Shown: positions 38,799-47,869, counted from the stretch's first letter. The stretch: 64,000 nt of DNA from Flavobacterium album (GCF_003096035.1 NZ_CP029186.1:3919547-3983546); one strand, 5' to 3'. The notes: a model not told the origin generated them from the sequence alone. Program-made: numbers and translations.

Positions 38799-41066
38799 CT
38801 ACAAAACAAGCAGCCCGAATTCCCTTAAGGTATTCACAGGCTTGCTGTACCAAAACAGCTCAAAATCTTCCATAACGCTTTCGTAGCTTTGCTTTGCCTG
38901 CGCGAAAGTCACCACCGTATTGTTTTTTGAAGCTGCTTTCCCGAGGAAATCCATTAGCCATTCCGCATTTTCTTTGGAAACCTGGATAGAGAAACTTTCT
39001 TTCTTATCGTGGAATGTCAATGTCGCCATTTCGAAGGACTGCCCTTTTTTGTTTTTGGTAAAATAAGAAACCGAGGGCTTCCCCCCTGTCCAGACCAATT
39101 TGGCGGTCGGTTTTATATTTAAATTATCTTCTTCCTGCAAAACGCTGTATATGTAATCGTCAGCAACTTTCGTTCGCGGCACTTTAAATTCGAACCAATC
39201 CTGTAGCGGATAGTCGAAACAAATACCATGCATATAATTGAACAGCGACTTCTTTAATCCAAAACTGAACTTGTCATGGTTGGCACCGCTGTTATCAATA
39301 TGCACAATGTCGTTATTGGCAAAGCTGCCCACAATATCGCTTTCTTTCACCACACTGAATTTCTCAGGATACATACCCACGGGGCTGTGTGCTGTCATGG
39401 CGAATTGGTGCCAGAACCCCGACTGCAATATCCCGGTTTCGAACATCTGGCGCACCATTTCGAGCGAGTCGATGGTTTCCTGTGCAGTTTGTGTAGGGAA
39501 GCCATACATGAGGTAGGCATGTACCATGATACCGGCTTCGGTAAAGTTGCGGGTCACACGGGCCACCTGCGCAACGGTCACGCCTTTTTGTATCAGTTCG
39601 AGCAAGCGGTCGGATGCTACCTCCAGCCCACCGGAAACCGCAATACATCCCGAGGCTTTCAATAACCGGCACAAGTCGGCAGTGAAGCTCTTCTCGAAGC
39701 GGATATTAGTCCACCACGTTACAGCGAGGTTGCGGCGCAAGATCACCAACGCTACTTCGCGCATTAATGCCGGTGGCGCTGCCTCATCGACAAAGTGGAA
39801 GCCGTTCTGCCCGGTTTGGGCGATGAGCACTTCCATCCTGTCTACAAGCAGCTTTGCCGCAACAGGCTCATATATCTTTATATAGTCGAGTGAAATATCG
39901 CAAAAGGTACATTTGCCCCAATAGCAGCCGTGCGCCATGGTGAGCTTGTTCCACCGTCCGTCGCTCCACATGCGGTGCATAGGGTTTACGATCTCGATGA
40001 CCGAAATATAATCGTCCAAAAGCAGGTCAGAATAATCCGGTGTGCCAACCTCTGACTGCTTATAATCTTTAAAGCCGGAATTGTCAATGTATTTAATTTG
40101 GCCATCAACAAGTGCGAAAGTACGTTTCAGCTGGCTGATATCCCTTTTGCCGTCAATATGCTCAATAAGGCATTCGATGGGAGCTTCGCCATCGTCGAGT
40201 GTAATGAAATCGAAGAACTCCATAACCCGCACATCCGAAAGGGAGCGTAGTTCCGTATTAGGAAAACCGCCGCCCATGGCGACCTTTACACCCGGAAAAT
40301 GCTGCTTTATATATTGGGCACTGCGGAAAGCCGCATACAAGTTACCCGGGAACGGAACGGAAAAGCACACCAGCTGCGGGTTAAGCTCCAGCATTCTTTC
40401 CTGCAGCAGGCCAATCAGGAGCCTGTCGATATATGTATAAGGCTGTTGCAGGCTTTCGTACAGCTCATCGAATGAATTGGCCGAACGCCCGAGCCTTTCG
40501 GCATAGCGACTAAAGCCAAAATGCGGGTCGATACACTCCACGATCAGGTCGGAAACATCTTCGAGGTACAGCGTAGCAAGGTGCTTGGCCTTATCCTGCG
40601 TACCCATGCTACCAAAAGCCCAGTCCAGTTCTTCCAACTGTGCAAAGCGGGAAGCTTCGGGCAGGAAATCCTCGCTACAGATAAGATGTGCCAATGTTGG
40701 ATTCTTCCCCTGCAAAAAGAGCATGACAGGGTTAATGGTTTTGAGGTAGTCGTTTTTGAGGGCAAGGATGCGTTGGGAGTTGGGAGAAAATGGTTCCGGG
40801 TTCCGCGTTTGGAGTTCCGGGTTTGGAGTTCCGCGTTCCTCACGTTTGGAATTTGCGATTTGTAATTTGGAATTTATTTCAATTTCCTTAAACAGATCGG
40901 TCAATCCCTGTTTTGAGAACAGCTTTAAAATAACCTCGATACCAAGGTCGGCCTGAAAGGACGCAATCCCTTTGGTATTGAGGAAACCCTTCAGGTAGGC
41001 CGTTGCCGGATAGGGCGTGTTGAGCTGTGTGAAAGGCGGCGTTATTAAAAAGGCTTTGGTGTTCAA
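38799..41066 (-). CDS. B12-binding-type radical SAM protein
   Basis: A 755-residue protein. The N-terminus (KAFLITPPFTQLNTPYPATAYLKGFL) and residues 225-300 resemble a cobalamin-binding Rossmann domain (VAMGGGFPNTE), and the radical SAM core starts near 375. The cluster Cys spacing is C381-x4-C386-x2-C389 (CYWGKCTFC) instead of the usual C-x3-C-x2-C. VSGGLEVASDRLL and LMYGFPTQT are further core segments. Such proteins methylate or rearrange unactivated carbons; the substrate is unknown. Residues 65-98 are low-complexity and look like an in-frame repeat insertion. A minus-strand -7 element (TACCTTTG) lies at 41092-41085. Confidence 0.85.
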   Translation of the reverse strand: MNTKAFLITPPFTQLNTPYPATAYLKGFLNTKGIASFQADLGIEVILKLFSKQGLTDLFKEIEINSKLQIANSKREERGTPNPELQTRNPEPFSPNSQRILALKNDYLKTINPVMLFLQGKNPTLAHLICSEDFLPEASRFAQLEELDWAFGSMGTQDKAKHLATLYLEDVSDLIVECIDPHFGFSRYAERLGRSANSFDELYESLQQPYTYIDRLLIGLLQERMLELNPQLVCFSVPFPGNLYAAFRSAQYIKQHFPGVKVAMGGGFPNTELRSLSDVRVMEFFDFITLDDGEAPIECLIEHIDGKRDISQLKRTFALVDGQIKYIDNSGFKDYKQSEVGTPDYSDLLLDDYISVIEIVNPMHRMWSDGRWNKLTMAHGCYWGKCTFCDISLDYIKIYEPVAAKLLVDRMEVLIAQTGQNGFHFVDEAAPPALMREVALVILRRNLAVTWWTNIRFEKSFTADLCRLLKASGCIAVSGGLEVASDRLLELIQKGVTVAQVARVTRNFTEAGIMVHAYLMYGFPTQTAQETIDSLEMVRQMFETGILQSGFWHQFAMTAHSPVGMYPEKFSVVKESDIVGSFANNDIVHIDNSGANHDKFSFGLKKSLFNYMHGICFDYPLQDWFEFKVPRTKVADDYIYSVLQEEDNLNIKPTAKLVWTGGKPSVSYFTKNKKGQSFEMATLTFHDKKESFSIQVSKENAEWLMDFLGKAASKNNTVVTFAQAKQSYESVMEDFELFWYSKPVNTLREFGLLVL
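40773..40874. repeat. Repeat-like low-complexity stretch within the radical SAM gene
   Basis: About 100 bases on the plus strand alternate GGAGTTCCGGGTTTGGAGTTC-type units and TTTGGAATTTGCGATTTG-type units. On the coding strand they read as AACTCCAAAC- and AAATTCCAAAT-type units, like intergenic repeats seen in Bacteroidota. The coded peptide (KLQIANSKREERGTPNPELQ and following) has no domain character. Its length keeps the reading frame. Confidence 0.6.
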
Positions 41067-41153
41067 AACAATGGATTAAGAGTGCAAAGGTAGGAGATAT
41101 TTTCGGGATTGGGAAGTGAGGGGAATTTGGTATATTTACAGTAAAAATATCTT

Positions 41154-41939
41154 ATGAAAAATATAGAACTGATAGAGGAATTACAGAATAAGATATCGAC
41201 AATTTACTTAAAAGAACAACTGTTCCCATTGAGAGGCGAAAATGATTCATATGAAATCGACAACAAACCAATTCTTATTTGGCATGGTGATGTAACAAGG
41301 CATTGTTGGTGTCATTATAAAGCTCATTTTAATTTTGACGATAACATTGATGAACTTCTCTATTCTTCAGACGAAATTGTGTACTTCACTGCTCATCTAT
41401 ATTTATATCGTCCATATATTAGTACACCTTTGAGAGACGCATATTCTATTGAGGGAAAAATGATATATCCCGCTTTATATAACTTACCTCGAAAAAGATA
41501 TGATATGTATATTGGAATTGTATTTGAAAAAATATATAATTATTGGGATAGAATAGGAGATTTAATTGCTGCATTTTTTCCACATTTATTCAAGGGTAAT
41601 ATATACCTTAATACGACAATCAAAGGTCTAAAAGACAAATATAATGGAAATGAGAATTTTGAATGGTTATTGAATTTTGTAAATAATGAATATTCGGATT
41701 TTAATACTCAAAGGATTAATATTGTTCACTACACTTCCCACAATACGTCAACTAAGTCCCAACAATTAAGACAAGTTACGGATTACAACGAAACAAAACT
41801 GTTGTCAGAAAAAATTTTAAATTTTCCTGATTATTTTAAGGAAATGAACGAATTAGCAAAAACAGGATTTATAAAAACCAGGCGATTTTTAGATGACGTA
41901 AATAAAGTAGAAAATTATAAATGTCCAGATTTAAGCTAA
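41154..41939 (+). CDS. Putative HEPN-domain protein (Cthe_2314-like)
   Basis: A 261-residue protein, AT-richer than its neighbours, with many aromatic residues. A helical segment, YDMYIGIVFEKIYNYWDRIG (residues 116-135), is followed by R187-x4-H192 in QRINIVHYTS, which fits the Rx4-6H catalytic motif of HEPN RNases. The order resembles the Cthe_2314-type HEPN family as I remember it. HEPN proteins are often RNases in defence or toxin systems, but no nucleotidyltransferase or antitoxin gene is adjacent. Its composition suggests horizontal transfer. Confidence in the family is moderate. Confidence 0.5.
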   Translation: MKNIELIEELQNKISTIYLKEQLFPLRGENDSYEIDNKPILIWHGDVTRHCWCHYKAHFNFDDNIDELLYSSDEIVYFTAHLYLYRPYISTPLRDAYSIEGKMIYPALYNLPRKRYDMYIGIVFEKIYNYWDRIGDLIAAFFPHLFKGNIYLNTTIKGLKDKYNGNENFEWLLNFVNNEYSDFNTQRINIVHYTSHNTSTKSQQLRQVTDYNETKLLSEKILNFPDYFKEMNELAKTGFIKTRRFLDDVNKVENYKCPDLS

Positions 41940-42000
41940 CAAACATTTAATGTAACTCTTTTCTATGCTTTTTCCGTAATTTTACACAAAACAAATTACA

Positions 42001-43590
42001 ATGCCATCAGACTGTATCAGCTTCCAGGACTCAGGATATTTTACCCCGCTAATCGTTGATTACCTTAACCAAAAAGATAACCTGAAGCCGCTGTACAACC
42101 GCTTCCCTACCCTTGAGAATTTTAAATTACAGCTCGAAGAAAAGCAGCAAAATTACAATGCGGATTTCCGCAAGGTACTGGCAGGCTCTTTGCTGAGACA
42201 GTACAAAGACGTTGACGCTTCTGAACTTACCCTTGAAAATATTCAGCTTTTAAAAAGCGAAAACACTTTTACCATAACCACCGGCCACCAGCTGAACCTT
42301 TTTACCGGCCCGCTGTATTTCCTTTATAAAATAGTATCGACAATCAATCTGGCAAAGGAGCTGAAGGCTGCTTATCCGGCTTATAATTTTGTGCCTGTTT
42401 ACTGGATGGCGACAGAAGACCATGATTTTGAAGAGATCAATTACTTTACTTTTAAAGATAAAAAAATAAAATGGCCGCGTGAAAGCACCGGGCCTGTAGG
42501 AAGGCTGTCAACCGATGGGCTTGATGCCGTACTGGAGGTTTTTTCAAAAGAATTAGGCCCCGGCAATAATGCGGACTATTTGAGATCGCTATTTAAAAAA
42601 GCCTACCTGGAGCATAACAATCTTGCGGCTGCAACACGTTACCTGGCAAATGAAATTTTCAAAGAGAAAGGACTGGTAATAATTGATGCTGATAATCCTG
42701 AACTGAAAAAGCTTTTCATTCCGTATGTAAAAGAAGAATTGCTCAATCAGATTTCTCATCATAAAGTTGCCGAAACTTCAGGGCTGCTGAAGGATTATAA
42801 CATCCAGGTAAACCCACGGGAGATCAACCTGTTTTATATTGAGGACAACATCAGGGAACGTATAATTTTACAGGACGGCACTTACTTCATCAACAATACG
42901 CAACTTCAGTTTACCGAAACGGAACTGCTAAGCCTGCTTGAAAGCAATCCTGAAAAATTCAGCCCGAACGTGATCATGCGCCCGCTCTACCAGGAAGTGA
43001 TACTGCCCAACCTTTGCTACATTGGCGGTGGCGGCGAAATTGCCTACTGGTTGGAACTAAAGTCTTTCTTTGAAGCTTCGAATGTAACTTTGCCAATTCT
43101 TCTATTACGTAACTCTGTATTACTGGCTACCCAAAAACAGTCTGAGAAGCTGGACAAGCTGGGACTGACATGGGCTGATATGTTCTCTAAACAGCAGGAT
43201 CTGGTGAACCACAAAGTTCAGGGCTTCTCTGAATTTCAATTGGATTTTTCTGAACAGAAAGAATTCCTGAAAAAGCAATTCGAAAAACTGGCTGCAATGG
43301 CAGCTAAAACCGATGCCTCTTTTACCGGCGCTGTAAAGGCTCAGGAAAGCAAACAATTGCAAGGACTCGAAAACCTTGAAAAACGCCTGCTGAAGGCCGA
43401 AAAACGCAGGCATGCTGACGAACTGGAACGTATAACCCAATTACAGAATGAGCTTTTCCCCGGCAATAGCCTGCAGGAGCGCAAAGCCAACTTCTCAGAA
43501 TTTTACCTGGAATTTGACAGGAAGCTGCTGGAGGAATTATTCAGGCAGCTAAAGCCTTTGGAACAGGAGTTTAACGTGGTGGTGCTTTAA
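42001..43590 (+). CDS. bshC: Bacillithiol biosynthesis cysteine-adding enzyme
   Basis: A 529-residue protein that adds Cys to GlcN-malate, the last step of bacillithiol (a low-molecular-weight thiol) synthesis. Family features are the start DCISFQDSGYF, GHQLNLFTGPLYFLYKI (near 95-111), WMATEDHDFEEIN (near 137-149), the CYIGGGGEIAYWLELKSFF segment near 340 and the C-terminal coiled coil with a terminal NVVVL. Full length. No other bsh gene is in the window. Confidence 0.95.
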   Translation: MPSDCISFQDSGYFTPLIVDYLNQKDNLKPLYNRFPTLENFKLQLEEKQQNYNADFRKVLAGSLLRQYKDVDASELTLENIQLLKSENTFTITTGHQLNLFTGPLYFLYKIVSTINLAKELKAAYPAYNFVPVYWMATEDHDFEEINYFTFKDKKIKWPRESTGPVGRLSTDGLDAVLEVFSKELGPGNNADYLRSLFKKAYLEHNNLAAATRYLANEIFKEKGLVIIDADNPELKKLFIPYVKEELLNQISHHKVAETSGLLKDYNIQVNPREINLFYIEDNIRERIILQDGTYFINNTQLQFTETELLSLLESNPEKFSPNVIMRPLYQEVILPNLCYIGGGGEIAYWLELKSFFEASNVTLPILLLRNSVLLATQKQSEKLDKLGLTWADMFSKQQDLVNHKVQGFSEFQLDFSEQKEFLKKQFEKLAAMAAKTDASFTGAVKAQESKQLQGLENLEKRLLKAEKRRHADELERITQLQNELFPGNSLQERKANFSEFYLEFDRKLLEELFRQLKPLEQEFNVVVL

Positions 43591-43626
43591 TATTTTTTGT
43601 ACATTTATGGAAATAAATTATACGCC

Positions 43627-43857
43627 ATGGACATTACAAAAGAAAAAGAGCGCCTGAAAATCGCTATAGATAAGGTTGAGGATCCAGAGATACTCGATAA
43701 AATAAGTGCTATAATATCTGATTCCGAACCCAGCATGATGACGGGTGAGCAATTATCCGTTGTAAGAGAGCGTAGGGAACAATACTTAAAAAACCCTTCC
43801 GATTGTGTTTCATTAGAAGAATTTAAAGCTATAGTAAAACAGAAGTATGGCTTTTAA
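43627..43857 (+). CDS. Antitoxin of a ParE/RelE-type module
   Basis: A 76-residue acidic protein (MDITKEKERLKIAIDKVEDPEIL, then SMMTGEQLSVVRERREQYLKNP and SLEEFKAIVKQKYGF). The helical, charged layout and its position directly before a ParE-type toxin identify it as the antitoxin. The C-terminal SLEEFKAIV region resembles the toxin-binding tail of similar antitoxins. The ATG at 43627 is chosen over an in-frame start at 43597 that adds atypical residues. It overlaps the toxin gene by 11 bases, consistent with translational coupling. Confidence 0.8.
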   Translation: MDITKEKERLKIAIDKVEDPEILDKISAIISDSEPSMMTGEQLSVVRERREQYLKNPSDCVSLEEFKAIVKQKYGF

Positions 43858-44134
43858 GGTCATTTTCAGTCCCGCGGCTTTGACAGACATTTTTGATGCG
43901 ATGGAATGGTACGAAGAACAACAGGAAAATCTGGGCAACCGGTTTTATGAAGATGTTATTTCAACTTTAGAATATACCGTTACACATCCGCATTCCTTTA
44001 GTAAAAAGAAAGACAATTTCAGGGAGCTTGCGTTGCCAACATTTCCATACGTAATCATCTATGAAATCTTTGACGACATAGTAACTATAGCCGCTGTTTT
44101 CCACACTTCGCAAAATCCCCGAAAGAAACCATAA
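43847..44134 (+). CDS. ParE/RelE-family toxin
   Basis: A 95-residue protein of the RelE/ParE superfamily: FKVIFSPAALTDIFDAMEWYEEQ at the start, the helix GNRFYEDVISTLEYTVTHPH, the LPTFPYVIIYEI strand and the final AAVFHTSQNPRKK. ParE relatives poison DNA gyrase and RelE relatives cut mRNA on the ribosome; sequence alone does not settle which. It is the second gene of a two-gene type II toxin-antitoxin operon inserted between bshC and ndk. Confidence 0.9.
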   Translation: MAFKVIFSPAALTDIFDAMEWYEEQQENLGNRFYEDVISTLEYTVTHPHSFSKKKDNFRELALPTFPYVIIYEIFDDIVTIAAVFHTSQNPRKKP

Positions 44135-44142
44135 AAATGCTA

Positions 44143-44171
44143 TTGATTTGATGTAAAAACTACTATTTTTG
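44143..44171 (+). promoter_or_regulatory. Promoter of ndk
   Basis: TTG at 44143-44145, 18 bases, TATTTTTG at 44164-44171, 19 bases before the ATG. Confidence 0.8.
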
Positions 44172-44190
44172 CACCAAATTTAAAAAGACT

Positions 44191-44610
44191 ATGGCTACTA
44201 ACAGGACATTTACAATGATCAAGCCGGATGGTGTTGAAAACGGACACATCGGTGGTATTTTATCTATGATAACTGAAGCAGGCTTCAGGATCGTATCTCT
44301 TAAACTTACACAACTTACAAAAGCAGATGCTGAGGCATTTTATGCTGTGCACAGTGCAAGGCCTTTCTATGGTGAATTGGTAGAATTCATGAGCAGGGGC
44401 CCTATCGTTGCTGCTATCCTTGAAAAAGAAAATGCTGTGGAGGAATTCAGGACGCTAATAGGATCTACAAATCCTGCTGACGCTGCTGAAGGTACTATCC
44501 GTAAAAAATATGCAAAATCTGTGGGCGAGAATGCCGTTCACGGTTCTGACAGCGATGAGAATGCCGCTATCGAAAGCGCTTTCCATTTTGCAGGCAGGGA
44601 GCAGTTCTAA
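44191..44610 (+). CDS. ndk: Nucleoside diphosphate kinase
   Basis: A 139-residue enzyme that moves the gamma-phosphate between nucleoside di- and triphosphates. It begins [17 protein letters not shown] (active-site Lys) and carries the signature [15 protein letters not shown], with the phospho-histidine in this segment. Length and motifs are typical. It has its own promoter and terminator. Confidence 0.97.
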   Translation: MATNRTFTMIKPDGVENGHIGGILSMITEAGFRIVSLKLTQLTKADAEAFYAVHSARPFYGELVEFMSRGPIVAAILEKENAVEEFRTLIGSTNPADAAEGTIRKKYAKSVGENAVHGSDSDENAAIESAFHFAGREQF

Positions 44611-44636
44611 TACAGGACAAGCAAACACACTATATG

Positions 44637-44667
44637 AAAAATGCCGCTTTTTGAGCGGCATTTTTTT
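44637..44667. terminator. Bidirectional terminator between ndk and the DUF721 gene
   Basis: AAAAATGCCGCT (44637-44648), loop TTTTG, AGCGGCATTTTT (44654-44665) and further Ts. It is shared by the convergent genes. Confidence 0.93.
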
Positions 44668-44670
44668 GTT

Positions 44671-44967
44671 TTATCGTAATACAACGGTTGTAACCACTTC
44701 ACGCTTCAGTTCCTCGTTGATCATTTTTACGATCTTTTCCTTGCCATAGCTCAGTTCCTCACGAAGTACCGCCGAAGTTAGTTCTACATACAGCGTTGTA
44801 CCCTTGAGCATTATTTCGCGGGTATAATTATTCACGCCATTGCCCATAAGGTTCTTCCAGGCCTCGCGCACGTCTATTTTATCCATCCCCGGCTGCAGCC
44901 TGTTCACATTCATAAATTCCTTCAGCACGTCGCCTATCGAATTCTCTCCATTAAGTCGCTTTGCCAT
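44671..44967 (-). CDS. DUF721-domain protein (DciA-like)
   Basis: A 98-residue protein with the DUF721 pattern: an N-terminal helix (IGDVLKEFMNVNRLQPGMDKIDVREAWKNLMG), then strands (GTTLYVELTSAVLREELSYGKEKIV). Related DciA proteins load the replicative helicase; that role is by family only. Its first base overlaps the last base of the upstream lipoprotein gene (ATG and stop share 44967), so translation is probably coupled. Confidence 0.88.
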   Translation of the reverse strand: MAKRLNGENSIGDVLKEFMNVNRLQPGMDKIDVREAWKNLMGNGVNNYTREIMLKGTTLYVELTSAVLREELSYGKEKIVKMINEELKREVVTTVVLR

Positions 44968-45380
44968 TATTTTACTGTAAAAGGTTCTGCCCGTTTATAA
45001 TGATATTCCATGTCGTGGTTGTTTTTCACAACAAGTTCTTTATCGTCCAATGAGATTATTTCTTCATTCCATTTAGCAAATTCGGTCGAATATTTTATGA
45101 ATGTCTTCCCGTCTTTTTCGGTTATATTGATTTTTTCCGAAACATCATTTGCCAAATACTTGCCATCAAATTGCGGCATTACTTTTTTACGGAAGCCTTC
45201 CTTACCCTTCAGCTCGAAATAATCAATAGTCGGGTTTACCTTATAATCTTTTTGTGAACCATCCGGCATCACGACCTCCTGTATTTCCCAGTAGCCATTA
45301 AGGTATTTCAAATTATCTTCTGATACCTTACCACACGAAACCGCAGCCATAAAAACCAACAGTAGTACAAACTTTTTCAT
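44967..45380 (-). CDS. Lipocalin-like lipoprotein
   Basis: A 137-residue lipoprotein with signal MKKFVLLLVFMAAVSC (Cys16 lipobox). The mature part is a beta-rich fold (NGYWEIQEVVMPDG, VNPTIDYFELKG, KINITEKDGKTFIKYSTEF) like the lipocalin-type proteins of Bacteroidota. The start at 45380 begins the signal sequence; ORF starts at 45386 and 45419 would add residues before the positive charges. Cotranscribed with the DUF721 gene. Confidence 0.8.
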   Translation of the reverse strand: MKKFVLLLVFMAAVSCGKVSEDNLKYLNGYWEIQEVVMPDGSQKDYKVNPTIDYFELKGKEGFRKKVMPQFDGKYLANDVSEKINITEKDGKTFIKYSTEFAKWNEEIISLDDKELVVKNNHDMEYHYKRAEPFTVK

Positions 45381-45483
45381 TATCATAAATTGAAGCGTAA
45401 AATTACTCAATATTTGCATGATGACCCGAAACCAATTAAACTATTTCATACATTTAAAGTCTTACAGAAAAAACTGATATAAT

Positions 45484-46566
45484 ATGAAAAATATCTGGCT
45501 CTTTACATTGTCACTATTCCTTGCAGCGTGCTCTCATTCCGACAGCGAAACCCCGATGGAAAATCCTGATACCGAAACGATGTATTTTCCCGAAAACAAT
45601 TCGGATACATGGGAAACGAAAGATATTTCTACCTTAGAATGGAATCAGGCTGCCGTACAGCCATTATTGACTTATCTTGAAGAAAAGCACAGCCGCTCGT
45701 TCATGATACTGGTAAACGGCCGTATCGTCATGGAAGAATATTTCAATGGCCATACTGCTACAACCCCATGGTATTGGGCCAGTGCAGGAAAAACTTTAAC
45801 CGCAACAATGACGGGGATTGCGGAGCAGGAAGGTTTTTTAAGCATCGATGATAAGGTTTCCGACTATCTCGGTACCGGGTGGACGAGCGAGCCATTAGCC
45901 AAGGAAAACCTTATAACCAACCGCCACCTGCTCACCATGACCTCCGGGCTTGATGATGCTAATGGTGATGATGTTTCGCCGGCGAACCTGCAATATAAAG
46001 CCGATGCCGGTACGCGTTGGGCCTACCACAATGTATATGTGAAGCTTCAGGATGTGATTGCAGAAGCTACAGGGCAGTCATGGAATAATTATTTTACGGC
46101 CAAATTGAAAACGCCTATAGGAATGACAGGCACCTGGCTGGCCAGCGGAGATGGTGATGACCTTAGCGTGTATTGGAGCACTACCCGCAGCATGGCGCGT
46201 TTTGGCCTGCTGGCACTCAACAATGGCAAATGGAAAGACCAGCAGATCATCAACTCTGCTTACTTTACGGCCATGACAACGCCTTCCCAAAGCATTAACA
46301 AATCGTACGGTTACCTGTGGTGGCTCAATGGTAAGGAAAGCTACCACATGCCGCAGACACAAATCCAGTTCAACGGGGCGCTTATACCTACAGGGCCATC
46401 GGATATGTTTATGGCATTAGGCAAGAACGACCAGAAAATTTATGTGATACCTTCTAAAAAGATGGTGGTGATCCGTATGGGCGATGCTGCCGATGATGTG
46501 AACTGGGCATTATCCGATTTTGATAAAGACCTATGGGAGAAGATAAGCGCGGTTATCGGAAATTAA
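45484..46566 (+). CDS. Serine hydrolase of the class C beta-lactamase/penicillin-binding fold
   Basis: A 360-residue lipoprotein (LFLAACSH at the start, Cys16). The catalytic motif SxxK is SAGK (ASAGKTLTATMTG, near residue 100) and YxN is YHN (WAYHNVYVK, near 181). GLDDANGDD and LWWLNGKESY are further family parts. Such serine hydrolases act as esterases, D-aminopeptidases or beta-lactamases; a periplasmic esterase/DD-peptidase role is most general. The last 14 bases overlap the end of the convergent membrane-protein gene. Confidence 0.88.
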   Translation: MKNIWLFTLSLFLAACSHSDSETPMENPDTETMYFPENNSDTWETKDISTLEWNQAAVQPLLTYLEEKHSRSFMILVNGRIVMEEYFNGHTATTPWYWASAGKTLTATMTGIAEQEGFLSIDDKVSDYLGTGWTSEPLAKENLITNRHLLTMTSGLDDANGDDVSPANLQYKADAGTRWAYHNVYVKLQDVIAEATGQSWNNYFTAKLKTPIGMTGTWLASGDGDDLSVYWSTTRSMARFGLLALNNGKWKDQQIINSAYFTAMTTPSQSINKSYGYLWWLNGKESYHMPQTQIQFNGALIPTGPSDMFMALGKNDQKIYVIPSKKMVVIRMGDAADDVNWALSDFDKDLWEKISAVIGN

Positions 46567-46873
46567 TAAAGTAATCGTGTATAGCAGAGGTAAAATATGA
46601 TCCTGCAGATAAAATCAGGATTGAAAGTACCGCAATTGGTAAGAAGAGTTTTTTGGTAGCCAGATAAAAGACATTTAAAAGAACTACAAAAACATAGATT
46701 GCGACCATGGCAATAGTAAAATTCCGGATCCCATTTAAAAGGGAGTCCGGAATTAAAGGATTGCTTAAATTAAGATCAGATTGAAAATATCGTACCGAGA
46801 CTATAATTGCCTGCAATAAGCTGATAGCAAGTATAACAATGGATATTATCTTTCTGTCCTGAAATTTATTCAT
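46553..46873 (-). CDS. Small integral membrane protein of unknown function
   Basis: A 106-residue protein with three predicted membrane spans (IISIVILAISLLQAIIVSV, FTIAMVAIYVFVVLLNVFY, LPIAVLSILILSAGSYF). Its ATG follows the ftsY stop with no gap, so it is the last gene of the ftsY transcript. No family recognised. Confidence 0.75.
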   Translation of the reverse strand: MNKFQDRKIISIVILAISLLQAIIVSVRYFQSDLNLSNPLIPDSLLNGIRNFTIAMVAIYVFVVLLNVFYLATKKLFLPIAVLSILILSAGSYFTSAIHDYFINFR

Positions 46874-47827
46874 TTACTTAAAAAACGAATCAACGAATTC
46901 ATATTTATTGAATACCTGAAGGTCTTCTATCCCCTCACCAACGCCTATATATTTTACAGGTATCCGGAACTGGTCGGATATGCCTATTACCACACCTCCT
47001 TTAGCGGTACCGTCGAGCTTGGTTACAGCAAGGGAGGTCACCTCTGTAGCGGCAGTAAACTGCTTTGCCTGCTCAAAGGCGTTCTGCCCGGTTGAGCCAT
47101 CAAGTACCAGCAATACATCATGCGGGGCATCTTCCACCACTTTCTGCATTACGCGCTTCACTTTGGTAAGTTCGTTCATGAGGTTCACCTTATTGTGAAG
47201 ACGGCCTGCAGTATCTATTATAACTACATCGGCGTTCTGGCTCACGGCGCTTTGTAACGTATCAAAGGCTACTGAAGCCGGGTCGCTGCCCATCTGCTGC
47301 CTTACGATAGGCACACCTACCCTGTCGGCCCAGATCTGGAGCTGGTCTATTGCCGCCGCCCTGAAGGTATCAGCCGCACCAAGTACCACACTATAGCCGG
47401 ATTTCTTCAGCTGGTAAGCCAGTTTGCCTATCGTAGTTGTCTTGCCAACGCCATTCACGCCGACAACCATCAATACGTATGGCTTTTTATTGGCAGGTAC
47501 TTCAAATTCGGTAGCCTCGCCTGAGTTGGTTTCCGAAAGAAGGGAAGCGATCTCCTCGCGCAATATCTTGTTGAGCTCGTCGGTGCCCAGATATTTGTCG
47601 CGCGAAACACGTTCTTCTATACGCTCAATGATCTTAAGAGTAGTATTAACGCCAACATCTGATGATACAAGGATTTCCTCAAGGTTATCCAAGACTTCGT
47701 CATCCACCTTCGATTTTCCCGCAATAGCCTTGGACAGCTTAGAAAAGAAGGTAGTTTTTGTTTTTTCGAGGCCCTTATCCAGCGTTTCCTTCTTTTCGGA
47801 AGAAAATATTTTTTTAAAAAAATTCAT
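46874..47827 (-). CDS. ftsY: Signal recognition particle receptor
   Basis: A 317-residue SRP GTPase that receives ribosome-nascent chains at the membrane. The N-terminal N domain is followed by the G domain, with GVNGVGKTTTIGKLA (P-loop, near 118-132), DTFRAAAIDQL, DTAGRLHNK, TKLDGTAKGG and GVGEGIEDLQVF. The acidic membrane-binding A domain is nearly absent, which is common in Bacteroidota. It follows the rpmB-rpmG-DUF4295 genes after a terminator. Confidence 0.96.
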   Translation of the reverse strand: MNFFKKIFSSEKKETLDKGLEKTKTTFFSKLSKAIAGKSKVDDEVLDNLEEILVSSDVGVNTTLKIIERIEERVSRDKYLGTDELNKILREEIASLLSETNSGEATEFEVPANKKPYVLMVVGVNGVGKTTTIGKLAYQLKKSGYSVVLGAADTFRAAAIDQLQIWADRVGVPIVRQQMGSDPASVAFDTLQSAVSQNADVVIIDTAGRLHNKVNLMNELTKVKRVMQKVVEDAPHDVLLVLDGSTGQNAFEQAKQFTAATEVTSLAVTKLDGTAKGGVVIGISDQFRIPVKYIGVGEGIEDLQVFNKYEFVDSFFK

Positions 47828-47869
47828 AGTTGCAAATAGTCAGGTTTTCGGCGGTAAATATAGAAAATA

